From: CAXMQS01 sp964195995 | GTDB lineage: Bacteria > Actinomycetota > Acidimicrobiia > Spongiisociales > JAOTWH01 | DNA: 64,000 nt | Assembly: GCA_964195995.1 (NCBI GenBank) | Contig: CAXMQS010000030.1 | Location: forward strand, 1-64,000 | Reading direction: 5' to 3' | Shown: piece after piece, positions 40,967 through 48,913 of the stretch | Layout: each line of letters starts with the position of its first letter | Numbering within the stretch: position 1 is the stretch's first letter | Translations under genes and position numbers: made by a program | Notes under the pieces: model-generated | Databases searched by the model: none | What the model saw: the letters and a program-made list of their open reading frames with translations, nothing else | What the model was told of the DNA's origin: nothing

Positions 40967-42610
40967 GTGGCAGCCAAAGAAATCAGATTCGATGAAGAGG
41001 CCCGCCATGGCCTCCAGGCCGGCGTAGACAAGCTGGCCAATGTCGTCAAGACGACGCTAGGCCCCAAGGGTCGCAACGTCGTTCTCGAGAAGAAGTGGGG
41101 TGCCCCCACCATCACGAACGACGGCGTGACCATCGCCAAAGAGGTCGAGCTGGACGATGCGTGGGAGAACATGGGCGCCCAGCTCGCCAAGGAAGTGGCC
41201 AATAAGACCAACGATGTCGCCGGCGACGGCACCACCACCGCAACGGTGTTGGCGCAGTCGATGGTGCACGAGGGTCTTCGCATGGTTGCCGCCGGCATCA
41301 ACCCCATGGAGATGAAGATCGGTATGGAGCAGGCAGTCGAGAAGGTGGTCGAGACCATTGCCTCGATGGCCAAGCCCGTTCACGCCGAAGATCGCGATCA
41401 GATCGCTTACGTAGCCGCCAACTCGGCAGCCGACGAAGTGGTCGGCGGTCGTATCGCTGAGGCCATGGCCAAGGTCGGTAACGAGGGTGTCATCACCGTC
41501 GAGGACAGCCAGACATTCGGGGTCGAGTTGGAGTTCACCGAGGGTATGCAGTTCGACAAGGGCTACATCTCTCCGTACTTCATCACAGACGCCGACCGTC
41601 AGGAAGCCGTCATCGAGGAGCCGTACATCCTCATCGCCAACTCCAAGATCGGTGCGGTGCACGACCTCCTTCCGGTTCTGGAGAAGGTCATGCAATCCGG
41701 CAAGCCGCTGATGGTGATCTCCGAGGATGTCGAGGGCGAAGCCCTTGCCACGCTCGTGGTCAACAAGATCCGTGGCACGTTCGCCTCGGTCGCCGTTAAG
41801 GCGCCCGGTTTCGGCGAGCGCCGTAAGGCCATGCTCCAGGACATCGCCATCCTCACGGGTGCGACTGTCATCTCGGAGGAGGTCGGTCTCAAGCTGGAGA
41901 ACGTGACCATCGACCTCATGGGTACTGCCCGCAGGGTCGTTGTGTCCAAGGACAACACGACCATCGTCGAGGGTGCCGGAAAGCACGCCGATGTCGAGGC
42001 CCGCGTCAGCCAGATCCGCAAGGAGATCGAGAACTCCGACAGCGACTGGGACCGCGAGAAGCTTCAGGAGCGCGTTGCCAAGCTCGCTGGTGGCGTTGCC
42101 ATCATCAAGGTTGGCGCTGCTACCGAGGTTGAGCTCAAGGAGCGCAAGCACCGTATCGAGGACGCCATCCAGGCGACCCGCGCCGCGGTCGAAGAGGGCA
42201 TCGTGCCCGGCGGCGGCGTTGCGTTGCTGCGAGCCGTCGACGCTGTCCATGGTCTGCGGGGCGGTAGCGATGCCGTCAAGGCAGGCCGCACCATCGTGGA
42301 GAAAGCGCTGTCGGCCCCGATTCGTCAGATCGCCGAGAACGCAGGGTTCGAGGGCGGCGTCGTCGTTGAGCGTGTCAAGAGCGCCAAGGACGGCTCCGGC
42401 TTCAACGCCATGACCGGTGAATATGAGGACCTGCTGAAGGCCGGCGTCATCGACCCGGCGAAGGTGACTCGTTCGACGATCCAGAACGCGGCCTCTATCG
42501 CTGCGCTGACGATCACGACCGAGGCGCTAATCGTCGAGAAGAAGGACGATTCGCCACCGGCGATGCCCGGCGGCGGCGGCGGCGGCATGGAAGGCATGGG
42601 CGACTTCTAA
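40967..42610 (+). CDS. groL: 60 kDa chaperonin GroEL
   Basis: 547 residues from GTG 40967 with TAGGAGG just before. Nucleotide motifs 'GPKGRNVVLEKKWGAPTITN' and 'VAGDGTTTATVLAQ' are intact, including the catalytic Asp in 'KAPGFGERRKAML' region partners. The C-terminus ends in a Gly-Met tail ('GGGGGGMEGMGDF'), as in folding-active GroEL; His-rich paralogues of Actinobacteria lack this. It forms the 14-mer folding chamber. Confidence 0.97.
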   Translation: MAAKEIRFDEEARHGLQAGVDKLANVVKTTLGPKGRNVVLEKKWGAPTITNDGVTIAKEVELDDAWENMGAQLAKEVANKTNDVAGDGTTTATVLAQSMVHEGLRMVAAGINPMEMKIGMEQAVEKVVETIASMAKPVHAEDRDQIAYVAANSAADEVVGGRIAEAMAKVGNEGVITVEDSQTFGVELEFTEGMQFDKGYISPYFITDADRQEAVIEEPYILIANSKIGAVHDLLPVLEKVMQSGKPLMVISEDVEGEALATLVVNKIRGTFASVAVKAPGFGERRKAMLQDIAILTGATVISEEVGLKLENVTIDLMGTARRVVVSKDNTTIVEGAGKHADVEARVSQIRKEIENSDSDWDREKLQERVAKLAGGVAIIKVGAATEVELKERKHRIEDAIQATRAAVEEGIVPGGGVALLRAVDAVHGLRGGSDAVKAGRTIVEKALSAPIRQIAENAGFEGGVVVERVKSAKDGSGFNAMTGEYEDLLKAGVIDPAKVTRSTIQNAASIAALTITTEALIVEKKDDSPPAMPGGGGGGMEGMGDF

Positions 42611-42631
42611 GAGAAGCTCTAAGCCATAAGC

Positions 42632-42661
42632 AAGAAGCGGTCCCTCCGGGGGCCGCTTCTT
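42632..42661 (+). terminator. Terminator after groL
   Basis: AAGAAGCGG (42632-42640) pairs perfectly with CCGCTTCTT (42653-42661), with further CCC/GGG pairing inside. The 3' side ends in TTCTT, a weak U-rich tract. A related phrase recurs near 44010-44036. Confidence 0.7.
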
Positions 42662-42719
42662 CACGTTGGGCGGCTTTGAGCATCCGGCGAAGCCGGGGAG
42701 GGGGATCATCTCTCGCAGC

Positions 42720-42809
42720 AAGAGGCTGGCGATGTTCCCCCTCAGCCTCCGAGCGCGAAGCGCTCTCCTCCTAGCGGGGGAAGAGAGCGGCGGAGGCGAA
42801 GCCTCCGCC
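42720..42809. repeat. Palindromic intergenic element after the GNAT gene
   Basis: Two perfect hairpins with GAA loops are seen: GAGCGC-GAA-GCGCTC (42751-42765) and GGCGGAGGC-GAA-GCCTCCGCC (42789-42809). The second begins at the last base of the GNAT stop codon and is followed on that strand by a C/T-rich run, so it could terminate transcription. Its layout resembles the element at 26486-26534. Confidence 0.55.
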
Positions 42810-43408
42810 TACACCCAGCCGTTGTCGCGATAGGTGGGGAGCATCGCTCGGTACTCGTCTTCGAGGATGCTCCACAGCGTGTGGTCTGTCCACACCCCGC
42901 CGATGCGAAGCTCGTCGCGCAGGACTCCCTCCTGGGTAGCGCCGATCTTGGCTGCTACTCGCTCCGAGCCGATGTTGCCGAGGGCGATGCGGAGGGTGAT
43001 CTTGTGGAATCTGAGTTCTTCGAATCCCGCCTCCAGCACCCGGATGGCAGCCTGGGTGCAGATTCCCCTGCCGGCTTCGTCGCTCCGCACCCAATACCCG
43101 ATCTCGCCAACGGAGCCGCCGCGGGTGGCGGGCCACACAGAGATGTTGCCGAGATGGCGCCTGAGGTCGTCGGGACGCCGAATCGAGAGGTCGAAGGCGC
43201 GTCCTTCCTTCCATGCCATCACCGACTCGCGGATGTATCCGATGGCGTCGGCCTTGTCGTAATTGCGGTGCGCCCACGGCAACCACTTGACAAGGTCAGG
43301 AAGAGAGGCCTGGATGGCCTCGGAGAGGGCGTCAGCATCACGGCGCTTGAAAGGGCGCAGCACCAACCGCGACGTAGTCCGAGACGCGGGGGAGAGGGCG
43401 AGGGACAT
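42809..43408 (-). CDS. GNAT acetyltransferase, RimJ/RimL type
   Basis: 199 residues from the ATG at 43408. The Acetyltransf_3 pattern is clear: 'TSRLVLRPFKRRDADALSEA', 'GEIGYWVRSDEAGRGICTQA' with the acetyl-CoA loop, and 'LRIALGNIGSERVAAKIGA'. Relatives acetylate N-termini of ribosomal proteins or small molecules; the substrate here is unknown. It is transcribed divergently from the NUDIX gene across only 33 bases. Confidence 0.88.
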   Translation of the reverse strand: MSLALSPASRTTSRLVLRPFKRRDADALSEAIQASLPDLVKWLPWAHRNYDKADAIGYIRESVMAWKEGRAFDLSIRRPDDLRRHLGNISVWPATRGGSVGEIGYWVRSDEAGRGICTQAAIRVLEAGFEELRFHKITLRIALGNIGSERVAAKIGATQEGVLRDELRIGGVWTDHTLWSILEDEYRAMLPTYRDNGWV

Positions 43409-43416
43409 CGGGGGCA

Positions 43417-43434
43417 AGCCTACCGCCGTAGGCT
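43417..43434. promoter_or_regulatory. Face-to-face -10 boxes between GNAT and NUDIX genes
   Basis: AGCCTAC-CGCC-GTAGGCT is a perfect inverted repeat. Read on each strand it contains TAGGCT, 7 bases before the NUDIX GTG and 8 bases before the GNAT ATG. Both genes therefore appear to have overlapping, divergent, leaderless promoters. A repressor palindrome is the alternative reading. Confidence 0.55.
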
Positions 43435-43441
43435 CTTGGCA

Positions 43442-43978
43442 GTGAGCGACGTCTGGGACCGCTTGGCCTCCCTTCCTCCGGTGCCTTCTCCCGAGGGGAT
43501 GCTGGCGGCTGTGCTGGCACCTCTCTACCAGGACGAGTCTGGCGACGTTCGAATGATCCTCACAGTGCGGCCCGAACACATGAACACCCACGCCGGCGAC
43601 GTCGTGTTCCCGGGAGGCAGAATCGAGGAGGGCGACGCCGACCCCGTAGCAACGGCTGTCCGCGAGGCCGAGGAGGAGGTCGGGATAGCGCCATCGTCGG
43701 TGACGGTGCTGGGTGGACTCAAACCGGTCGCCCCGGGCCGCCCTGAGATGATCATCGTGCCGGTCGTCGCCCGTGTTACCCGTCCCGTCGAGTTCGTGAT
43801 GCAGGAGGATGAGGTCGCCGCCGTTCTCGAGCCCACCATCGGAGAACTGCTTGACGAGTCGCGGTGGGAGCTTCGTGACTTCCACTCGCATCCGCTGTGG
43901 TTCTTCGAGTTCCCCGAGGCAACCCTGTGGGGAGCGACCGCCTTCATGGTGAGAGAGCTTCTGAGCTACCTTCGGTAG
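43442..43978 (+). CDS. NUDIX hydrolase, probable CoA pyrophosphatase (NudL-like)
   Basis: 178 residues from GTG 43442. The NudL/UPF0035 pattern is seen: 'MILTVRPEHMNTHAGDVVFP' then the Nudix box 'GGRIEEGDADPVATAVREAE' continuing into EEVGI. This class hydrolyses CoA or acyl-CoA to phosphopantetheine compounds. Upstream in-frame codons lie across the divergent gene and are rejected. The TAG stop is part of a 5-bp hairpin, CTACC-TTC-GGTAG. Confidence 0.88.
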   Translation: MSDVWDRLASLPPVPSPEGMLAAVLAPLYQDESGDVRMILTVRPEHMNTHAGDVVFPGGRIEEGDADPVATAVREAEEEVGIAPSSVTVLGGLKPVAPGRPEMIIVPVVARVTRPVEFVMQEDEVAAVLEPTIGELLDESRWELRDFHSHPLWFFEFPEATLWGATAFMVRELLSYLR

Positions 43979-44055
43979 GCGGCTTGTGCCGCCGCCATAG
44001 GCACTGAGCTCTAAGCCGTACCAAAAGCGGTCCACAAGGGGCTTGCGGCCTGCGG

Positions 44056-44086
44056 ATCGATTCGGCTTCTATGAAGCCGAATCGAT
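44056..44086. terminator. 14-bp perfect hairpin carrying the decarboxylase stop codon in its loop
   Basis: ATCGATTCGGCTTC (44056-44069) and GAAGCCGAATCGAT (44073-44086) are exact complements with a 3-base loop. The minus-strand stop codon at 44069-44071 falls in the loop. No U-tract follows, so it may be an RNA 3'-end stabiliser, a bidirectional terminator or a translational signal. Confidence 0.6.
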
Positions 44087-45508
44087 GAGCTCCCAGAGAT
44101 GGTCCACGTGCCTCTGCTCGGTGTGCGTCTGACCGACATTGACCCGCACTACGTAGCGGTCGTTGAGCTTGGTGTGGCTCAGGAAGGCCTCTCCGGAGGC
44201 GTTGACCGCGTTGAGGATCGCCTTGCTGGCGTCGTCACCATCGGTATGGGTGAAGCACACCAGGTTGAGGTCGGCGGGAGCAGCCAGTTCTAGTTTCGGG
44301 TGCTCGCGAACACGCTCGGCAAGCTCCTGGCCGAGGCGGACATGCTCCCGGATGTGATGCTGCAGCCCCTCCACCCCATAGTGGCGGATGACGAACCACA
44401 TCTTGAGAGCTCGGAACCGGCGCCCTAGGGTGATCTGCCAGTCGCGGTAGTCGATTACTTCGCCGGAGTCCGTGGCCTGGTTCCGCAGGTACTCGGGCGA
44501 CACGCTCATCGTGCGAATCAAGGCCTGGCGATCAGCGACATAGAAGGCGCTGAACTCAACGTTGGTGAAGAGCCACTTGTGGGGGTTGAACAGATAGCTG
44601 TCTGCCAGCTCGACGCCGTCCTGGAGGTATCGGAACTCGGGACAGATGGCTGCACTACCCGCCCAGGCCGCGTCAACGTGCAGCCAAGCCCCGAACCGTT
44701 TGGCCAGCTCGCCGATGGGACGCAGCGGATCCATTGCCAGCGACGATGTCGTGCCAACGGTGGCGACAACCAACGCTGGGGTCAGCCCCGCCGCGACATC
44801 GGATTCCAGAGCCGTAGCGAGCGCTTCGGGGCGCATGGCGAAGTTGTCATCGGTATCGATGAGTCGCAGGTTGTCGGATCCGATCCCGGCCAGCCGGACC
44901 GCCTTCTCGACCGAGCTGTGGGCCTGGGCCGAGGTGTATGCCGTCAGCTTGCCCGTGACGCCAGTGTCGTTGGCGACGTAGTCGGTCGCTCTCTCGCGGG
45001 CTGCCAGGGCGGCGACGAGGGTGCTGGTGGAAGCTGTGTCGTTGACAACACCACCACCGCTTGATGTCGAGCGAAACTGCTTCGGCAGGTTGACCATCTC
45101 GGCCAGCCAGTCGAGAACGTGCGTCTCGAGCTCGGTGGCGGCGGGACTGGTCGCCCACATCATCCCCTGGGTCCCCAGCCCGGCAGCGGCCAGTTCGCCG
45201 AGAATGCTGGGACCAGAGTTGTTGCCGTTGAAGAAGGCGTAGAACCCGGGCGACTGCCAATGAGTGATGCCGGGCATGACGACCTCATCGAGATCTGTCA
45301 GGATGCTGTCCCATGACTCGCCGGAAGTCGGCGGGCTGTCGGGGAGCTTCGACCGGATTTCGCCCGGTTCGACTGTGCTCATCACGGGGTAGGTCTCCAC
45401 CCGTTCCATGTAGGTGGCGATCCACTCCACCATCTCGGCGCCGCGTTGGCGGAACTCGTCTGGGGTCATGTGGAAGGGCACGGCTCGAACGCTAGCTCGC
45501 GCCGCCAT
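44069..45508 (-). CDS. Pyridoxal-dependent aromatic amino acid decarboxylase
   Basis: 479 residues; the ATG at 45508 overlaps the upstream gene by 17 bases, and the ATG at 45469 ('MTPDEFRQRGAEMVEWI') is a good alternative. This is the group II decarboxylase fold: 'TYPVMSTVEPGEIRSKLPDS', 'HVDAAWAGSAAICPEFRYL' and the PLP Lys in 'FNPHKWLFTNVEFSAFYV'. It closely resembles DOPA/tryptophan/tyrosine decarboxylases of plants and animals. Products would be aromatic amines; the exact substrate cannot be told. Confidence 0.92.
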   Translation of the reverse strand: MAARASVRAVPFHMTPDEFRQRGAEMVEWIATYMERVETYPVMSTVEPGEIRSKLPDSPPTSGESWDSILTDLDEVVMPGITHWQSPGFYAFFNGNNSGPSILGELAAAGLGTQGMMWATSPAATELETHVLDWLAEMVNLPKQFRSTSSGGGVVNDTASTSTLVAALAARERATDYVANDTGVTGKLTAYTSAQAHSSVEKAVRLAGIGSDNLRLIDTDDNFAMRPEALATALESDVAAGLTPALVVATVGTTSSLAMDPLRPIGELAKRFGAWLHVDAAWAGSAAICPEFRYLQDGVELADSYLFNPHKWLFTNVEFSAFYVADRQALIRTMSVSPEYLRNQATDSGEVIDYRDWQITLGRRFRALKMWFVIRHYGVEGLQHHIREHVRLGQELAERVREHPKLELAAPADLNLVCFTHTDGDDASKAILNAVNASGEAFLSHTKLNDRYVVRVNVGQTHTEQRHVDHLWELIDSAS

Positions 45509-46826
45509 AGGCGCCTGAGCGGGCGGTGCCTGTCCAGCGCTTGCTGGCTAAGAACAGTCCGGCGGCGAACCACCAGGTCGGCTCGAATAGGACCGTCTGG
45601 GTGATCGACGCGCTGAAAGTCACGATCAGCGCCACCGCGCCGACCAGGCCGCCCCCGTACCACAGCACGATGGCCCCCAGAGCAAGGAAGCTGGCCAGGC
45701 CGACAAGGCCGGTCTCGCCGAGGAGCTGAAGAGCGAGGTTGTGCGGCTCCTGGAGCCCCGGCGTCTGCCAGCCGACTCCGAGGCCGGCACCGCGGAGCGG
45801 ATCTTCCTCGAAGAAGTCGACGTACTGCGGCCACACCTCGCCGCGGTAGTCGACAAGGTCGAGGCCGGGGTCGGTGGTGGCATCGCCGGAGGGTCCCGGA
45901 CCGAGGCTCAGGTTCTGCTCCAATCTGAAGGCGACCGCATCGCCGATATCACCGCCGACGTCGGCGGGATCGGCGAGCCACAGGATGCCAAAGATGGTCA
46001 TCCCCGAGAGAGCAGAAAGTCCGAGGAGGCGGCCGAGCCGCCGTATCGAGGTCTCCCTTCCCAATAGCAGCGCAACGCTCGTCGCGACGAGAGCGACACC
46101 GAGGCCAAGCCATCCGGTCCGGCTGAATGTCAGTAGGACGGCAACGGCGAGACCTCCGATGACTGCTGTGTCGATCAACAGGCGTCTCGATCCCAGCCCC
46201 CTGACAACGGCGATGATGGAGAGCGCCAGCCACAGGTTCGTCCAGGCTGCCGAATACCCGGGGTCCTGGTGCCAGTTGGTGAGGGCAACGAAGCCGTCCT
46301 CGAGATAGGCAGTCTTGGTCACCTGGCGGACGCCGGGCCACTCGTTGGCGGCGTTGAGCGCCCAATCGCCAAGGGCTCCGGTGGTGGCAAGCTCGATGAT
46401 GATTGCCGTTGCCACCATGACGGCCCCAGACCAGAAGACGGTCTGCAGCGTGCGACGCCACATGCCCTGCCCCTCCAAGCATCGGGCCGTCACCAGCATC
46501 ACGGCGCCGCCGACGCCGAGGGCGAGAAGCAGTCGGGAGAAGCGGCTGGCGTAGTCCGATCCCGGCCAACTGATGAGGGCGCCGAGAAGCATCAACGCCA
46601 GGCCGATCGAGGCCGGTCGATGCCATGGCCATGAGCCCTGGCGCAGGCCGGCGATGGCCTGCCACGCCGCGATGACGACGACGAGAACCAAGTAGGGCTT
46701 CCACGAGATCCACGCCGCAATGAAGAAGGTATGGAGGGGAAGCAGAGCCACCATCGCCAAGAAAGCACGCTCCGGCCACGCCACGGGGCGCCGTCTTGTC
46801 GCCGACCTCAGTCCCTCAACGCTCAC
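45492..46826 (-). CDS. O-antigen ligase/polymerase-like membrane protein
   Basis: 444 residues from a GTG at 46826 with about ten hydrophobic segments. The large extracytoplasmic loop near residues 285-365 contains 'EDPLRGAGLGVGWQTPG' followed by 'EPHNLALQLLGETGLVG', the pattern of the Wzy_C/WaaL family. Such proteins join or polymerise glycans on the outer face of the membrane. It overlaps the HEAT-repeat gene by 4 bases and precedes the decarboxylase. No other glycan genes are nearby. Confidence 0.82.
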   Translation of the reverse strand: MSVEGLRSATRRRPVAWPERAFLAMVALLPLHTFFIAAWISWKPYLVLVVVIAAWQAIAGLRQGSWPWHRPASIGLALMLLGALISWPGSDYASRFSRLLLALGVGGAVMLVTARCLEGQGMWRRTLQTVFWSGAVMVATAIIIELATTGALGDWALNAANEWPGVRQVTKTAYLEDGFVALTNWHQDPGYSAAWTNLWLALSIIAVVRGLGSRRLLIDTAVIGGLAVAVLLTFSRTGWLGLGVALVATSVALLLGRETSIRRLGRLLGLSALSGMTIFGILWLADPADVGGDIGDAVAFRLEQNLSLGPGPSGDATTDPGLDLVDYRGEVWPQYVDFFEEDPLRGAGLGVGWQTPGLQEPHNLALQLLGETGLVGLASFLALGAIVLWYGGGLVGAVALIVTFSASITQTVLFEPTWWFAAGLFLASKRWTGTARSGAYGGAS

Positions 46827-47896
46827 CCTGTGTCCCTGGCGGCTGCTGCAGCCTCGAACCGAACCTGGAAGTCATCGTCGTTGACGAGGGGCCGCACCGC
46901 CGACATGCTCGGTGCCACGCCGAGCTCGCGCAGCCCCCGGATCGCCTTCCACCGAACCCAGGCGTCGTCATCTGCCAGCCCTTGCTCGAGGAGCTCACGC
47001 ACCCTCTCGGTGCCGAGGTCAGCAGCTCCGTCGATGGCCATGCGGCGCACGATGCGATGGGTGTCGACGTAGGCGTCCGCCAGGGTTGCCGCAGCGAACC
47101 CCTCGTCGGATGATTGGGCGAGCGTGGCCAGGGCCAGGCGGCGGGTCTCGGCGCTGGGGTCCCGCAGTGCGGCCGTGAGGTGGGCGCGATGGCCCTCGTC
47201 GTCGGGGTCGAGGAGGTGCAGATCTTCGAGCGAGCGGATGCGAAGGCCCTCGCCGACCAGCTCGTCCCTGGTGAGGGACGAGGCTGTGCTCGGCGGCACC
47301 GTCGGGTCGTAGAAGAGCGTCGTCACGCGATCGAGCACCTCGTCAAGCCGGTCCTCCCATGAAGCCGACCGGGACAAACCGACCGTGACGAAGTCACCGG
47401 CAACCATGACGTCGGTGATGTCCTCGTCTCCCATTAGCTCGGCAACCCGGGAGTCGTCGATGTCGTCGCCGCGGCGGAACCAGACACCCGGCGCCGCCGT
47501 CCCTCCGATGGTGAAACGAATCTTGCTGGGGTGCGGGGTGGCCTCGGGGACGACAGGGCCCGAGAACACGCGGTCGAAGAGGCCGCTGGCGGGGGAGTCG
47601 GCGCCGGTGACGAAGATCTCGTAGCGGCCGTCCATGATGCCGTGACGAAGTATCAGGTCATCGTCCAGTTGGTGCTCCCACCATCCGGCATCCAGCGATG
47701 CCGACACGAGCCTGCTCAGTGAGTCGGCGTCCGTTGGTCTCCATGGCTCCGAGCTGAAGAACTTCTTCAGCAGCGCCTTGAACAGCGCGAGGTCTTCGAA
47801 TGGCAGCTGCATCGCCACCTCGGTCGTCAAATGCGCCACTGCATCGGCGGTGAGGCCTCTGGTGGCTACGGCCCCACGGCCGTCGTGTGCGGTCAT
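46823..47896 (-). CDS. Nfu-N-like and HEAT-repeat protein
   Basis: 357 residues from the ATG at 47896. Residues about 120-205 ('IRFTIGGTAAPGVWFRRGDD', 'DVMVAGDFVTVGLSRSASWE') resemble the Nfu N-terminal domain. Residues about 235-357 are helical HEAT repeats ('ALRDPSAETRRLALATLAQS', 'LADDDAWVRWKAIRGL', 'LVNDDDFQVRFEAAAA'). The same combination occurs in CvfC-type proteins. A link to Fe-S handling is inference. It is coupled to the O-antigen-ligase-like gene downstream. Confidence 0.75.
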   Translation of the reverse strand: MTAHDGRGAVATRGLTADAVAHLTTEVAMQLPFEDLALFKALLKKFFSSEPWRPTDADSLSRLVSASLDAGWWEHQLDDDLILRHGIMDGRYEIFVTGADSPASGLFDRVFSGPVVPEATPHPSKIRFTIGGTAAPGVWFRRGDDIDDSRVAELMGDEDITDVMVAGDFVTVGLSRSASWEDRLDEVLDRVTTLFYDPTVPPSTASSLTRDELVGEGLRIRSLEDLHLLDPDDEGHRAHLTAALRDPSAETRRLALATLAQSSDEGFAAATLADAYVDTHRIVRRMAIDGAADLGTERVRELLEQGLADDDAWVRWKAIRGLRELGVAPSMSAVRPLVNDDDFQVRFEAAAAARDTG

Positions 47897-47916
47897 TTGC
47901 CCATGGTGCCACGGGG

Positions 47917-47922
47917 TAGGCT
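47917..47922 (+). promoter_or_regulatory. Candidate -10 box for trpS-guaA
   Basis: TAGGCT is followed after 10 bases by ATG 47933. The mRNA would have no or almost no leader. It lies in the 36-base gap shared with the divergent HEAT-repeat gene. Confidence 0.4.
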
Positions 47923-47932
47923 CCCGCGCACC

Positions 47933-48913
47933 ATGACTCGGCCCAAAGTGTTCTCTGGCGCTCAGCCAACAGGCGATATCCACATCGGCAACTACCTCGG
48001 CGCCTTCCGCAACTGGGTCGCCATGCAGGCAGATCATGACTGTGTCTATTGCATCGTCGATCTTCATGCCATCACCACCACGATGGACCCCATGGAGCTG
48101 AAGAGCAACAGCCGCCAGACGGCCAAGCTCTTCCTGGCGATGGGTGTCGACGCCGATGCTTCGATCCTCTTTGTGCAGAGCGCAGTTGCCCAGCACGCCG
48201 AGCTGGCATGGGTGCTCGGAACCTTGACATCGATGGGCTCGCTCAATCGGATGACCCAGTTCAAAGAAAAGTCGGACAAGCACGGCGCCATGCTCGGCCT
48301 CTTCGCCTACCCGGTGTTGCAGGCAGCAGACATCCTGCTCTATCGAGTGAACGCGGTTCCCATCGGGGAGGATCAGAAACAGCACCTCGAACTGACGCGA
48401 GATGTTGCCGAGCGCTTCAACAATCGATACGGGGACATCTTCCCCCTGCCCGAGCCAGTTATCCCCGAGATCGGCGCCAGGGTGATGTCGCTCCAGGATC
48501 CGAGCGCCAAGATGTCCAAGTCAGAAGACAATGAGTCGTCGCGGATCGGGTTGCTTGATCCGCCACAAGTGGTTGCCAAGAAGCTCGCCCGCGCAGTAAC
48601 CGATTCCGAATCCGAGATCCGTTATGACCCCGAAACCAAGCCGGGAGTCTCCAATCTGCTCGAGATCATGTCGCTGTTCGCGAGCCGTTCGATCGACAGC
48701 CTTGTCGGCGAGCTGGCCGGGTCGGGCTATGGCGATCTCAAGACAATGGCGGCCGAAATCACGAATGCGAGCCTGGCGCCCATCCAGGACCGCTACAACG
48801 CCCTTTCGGACGCTCGGGTCGACGACATCCTCGAGGCGGGTGCCGAGCGGGCTCGGGCCCAGGCGTCGGCCACGTGGGGCATTGTCAAGGCCGCCGTCGG
48901 CCTGTCCAACTGA
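47933..48913 (+). CDS. trpS: Tryptophan-tRNA ligase
   Basis: 326 residues from ATG 47933. It attaches Trp to tRNA-Trp. The class I signatures are 'SGAQPTGDIHIGNYLGAFRN' (HIGH variant HIGN) and 'KMSKSEDNESS' (KMSKS). 'QAADILLYRVNAVPIGEDQK' forms the tryptophan pocket. In-frame codons upstream lie in the promoter of the divergent gene. The stop overlaps the guaA start by one base. Confidence 0.96.
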   Translation: MTRPKVFSGAQPTGDIHIGNYLGAFRNWVAMQADHDCVYCIVDLHAITTTMDPMELKSNSRQTAKLFLAMGVDADASILFVQSAVAQHAELAWVLGTLTSMGSLNRMTQFKEKSDKHGAMLGLFAYPVLQAADILLYRVNAVPIGEDQKQHLELTRDVAERFNNRYGDIFPLPEPVIPEIGARVMSLQDPSAKMSKSEDNESSRIGLLDPPQVVAKKLARAVTDSESEIRYDPETKPGVSNLLEIMSLFASRSIDSLVGELAGSGYGDLKTMAAEITNASLAPIQDRYNALSDARVDDILEAGAERARAQASATWGIVKAAVGLSN

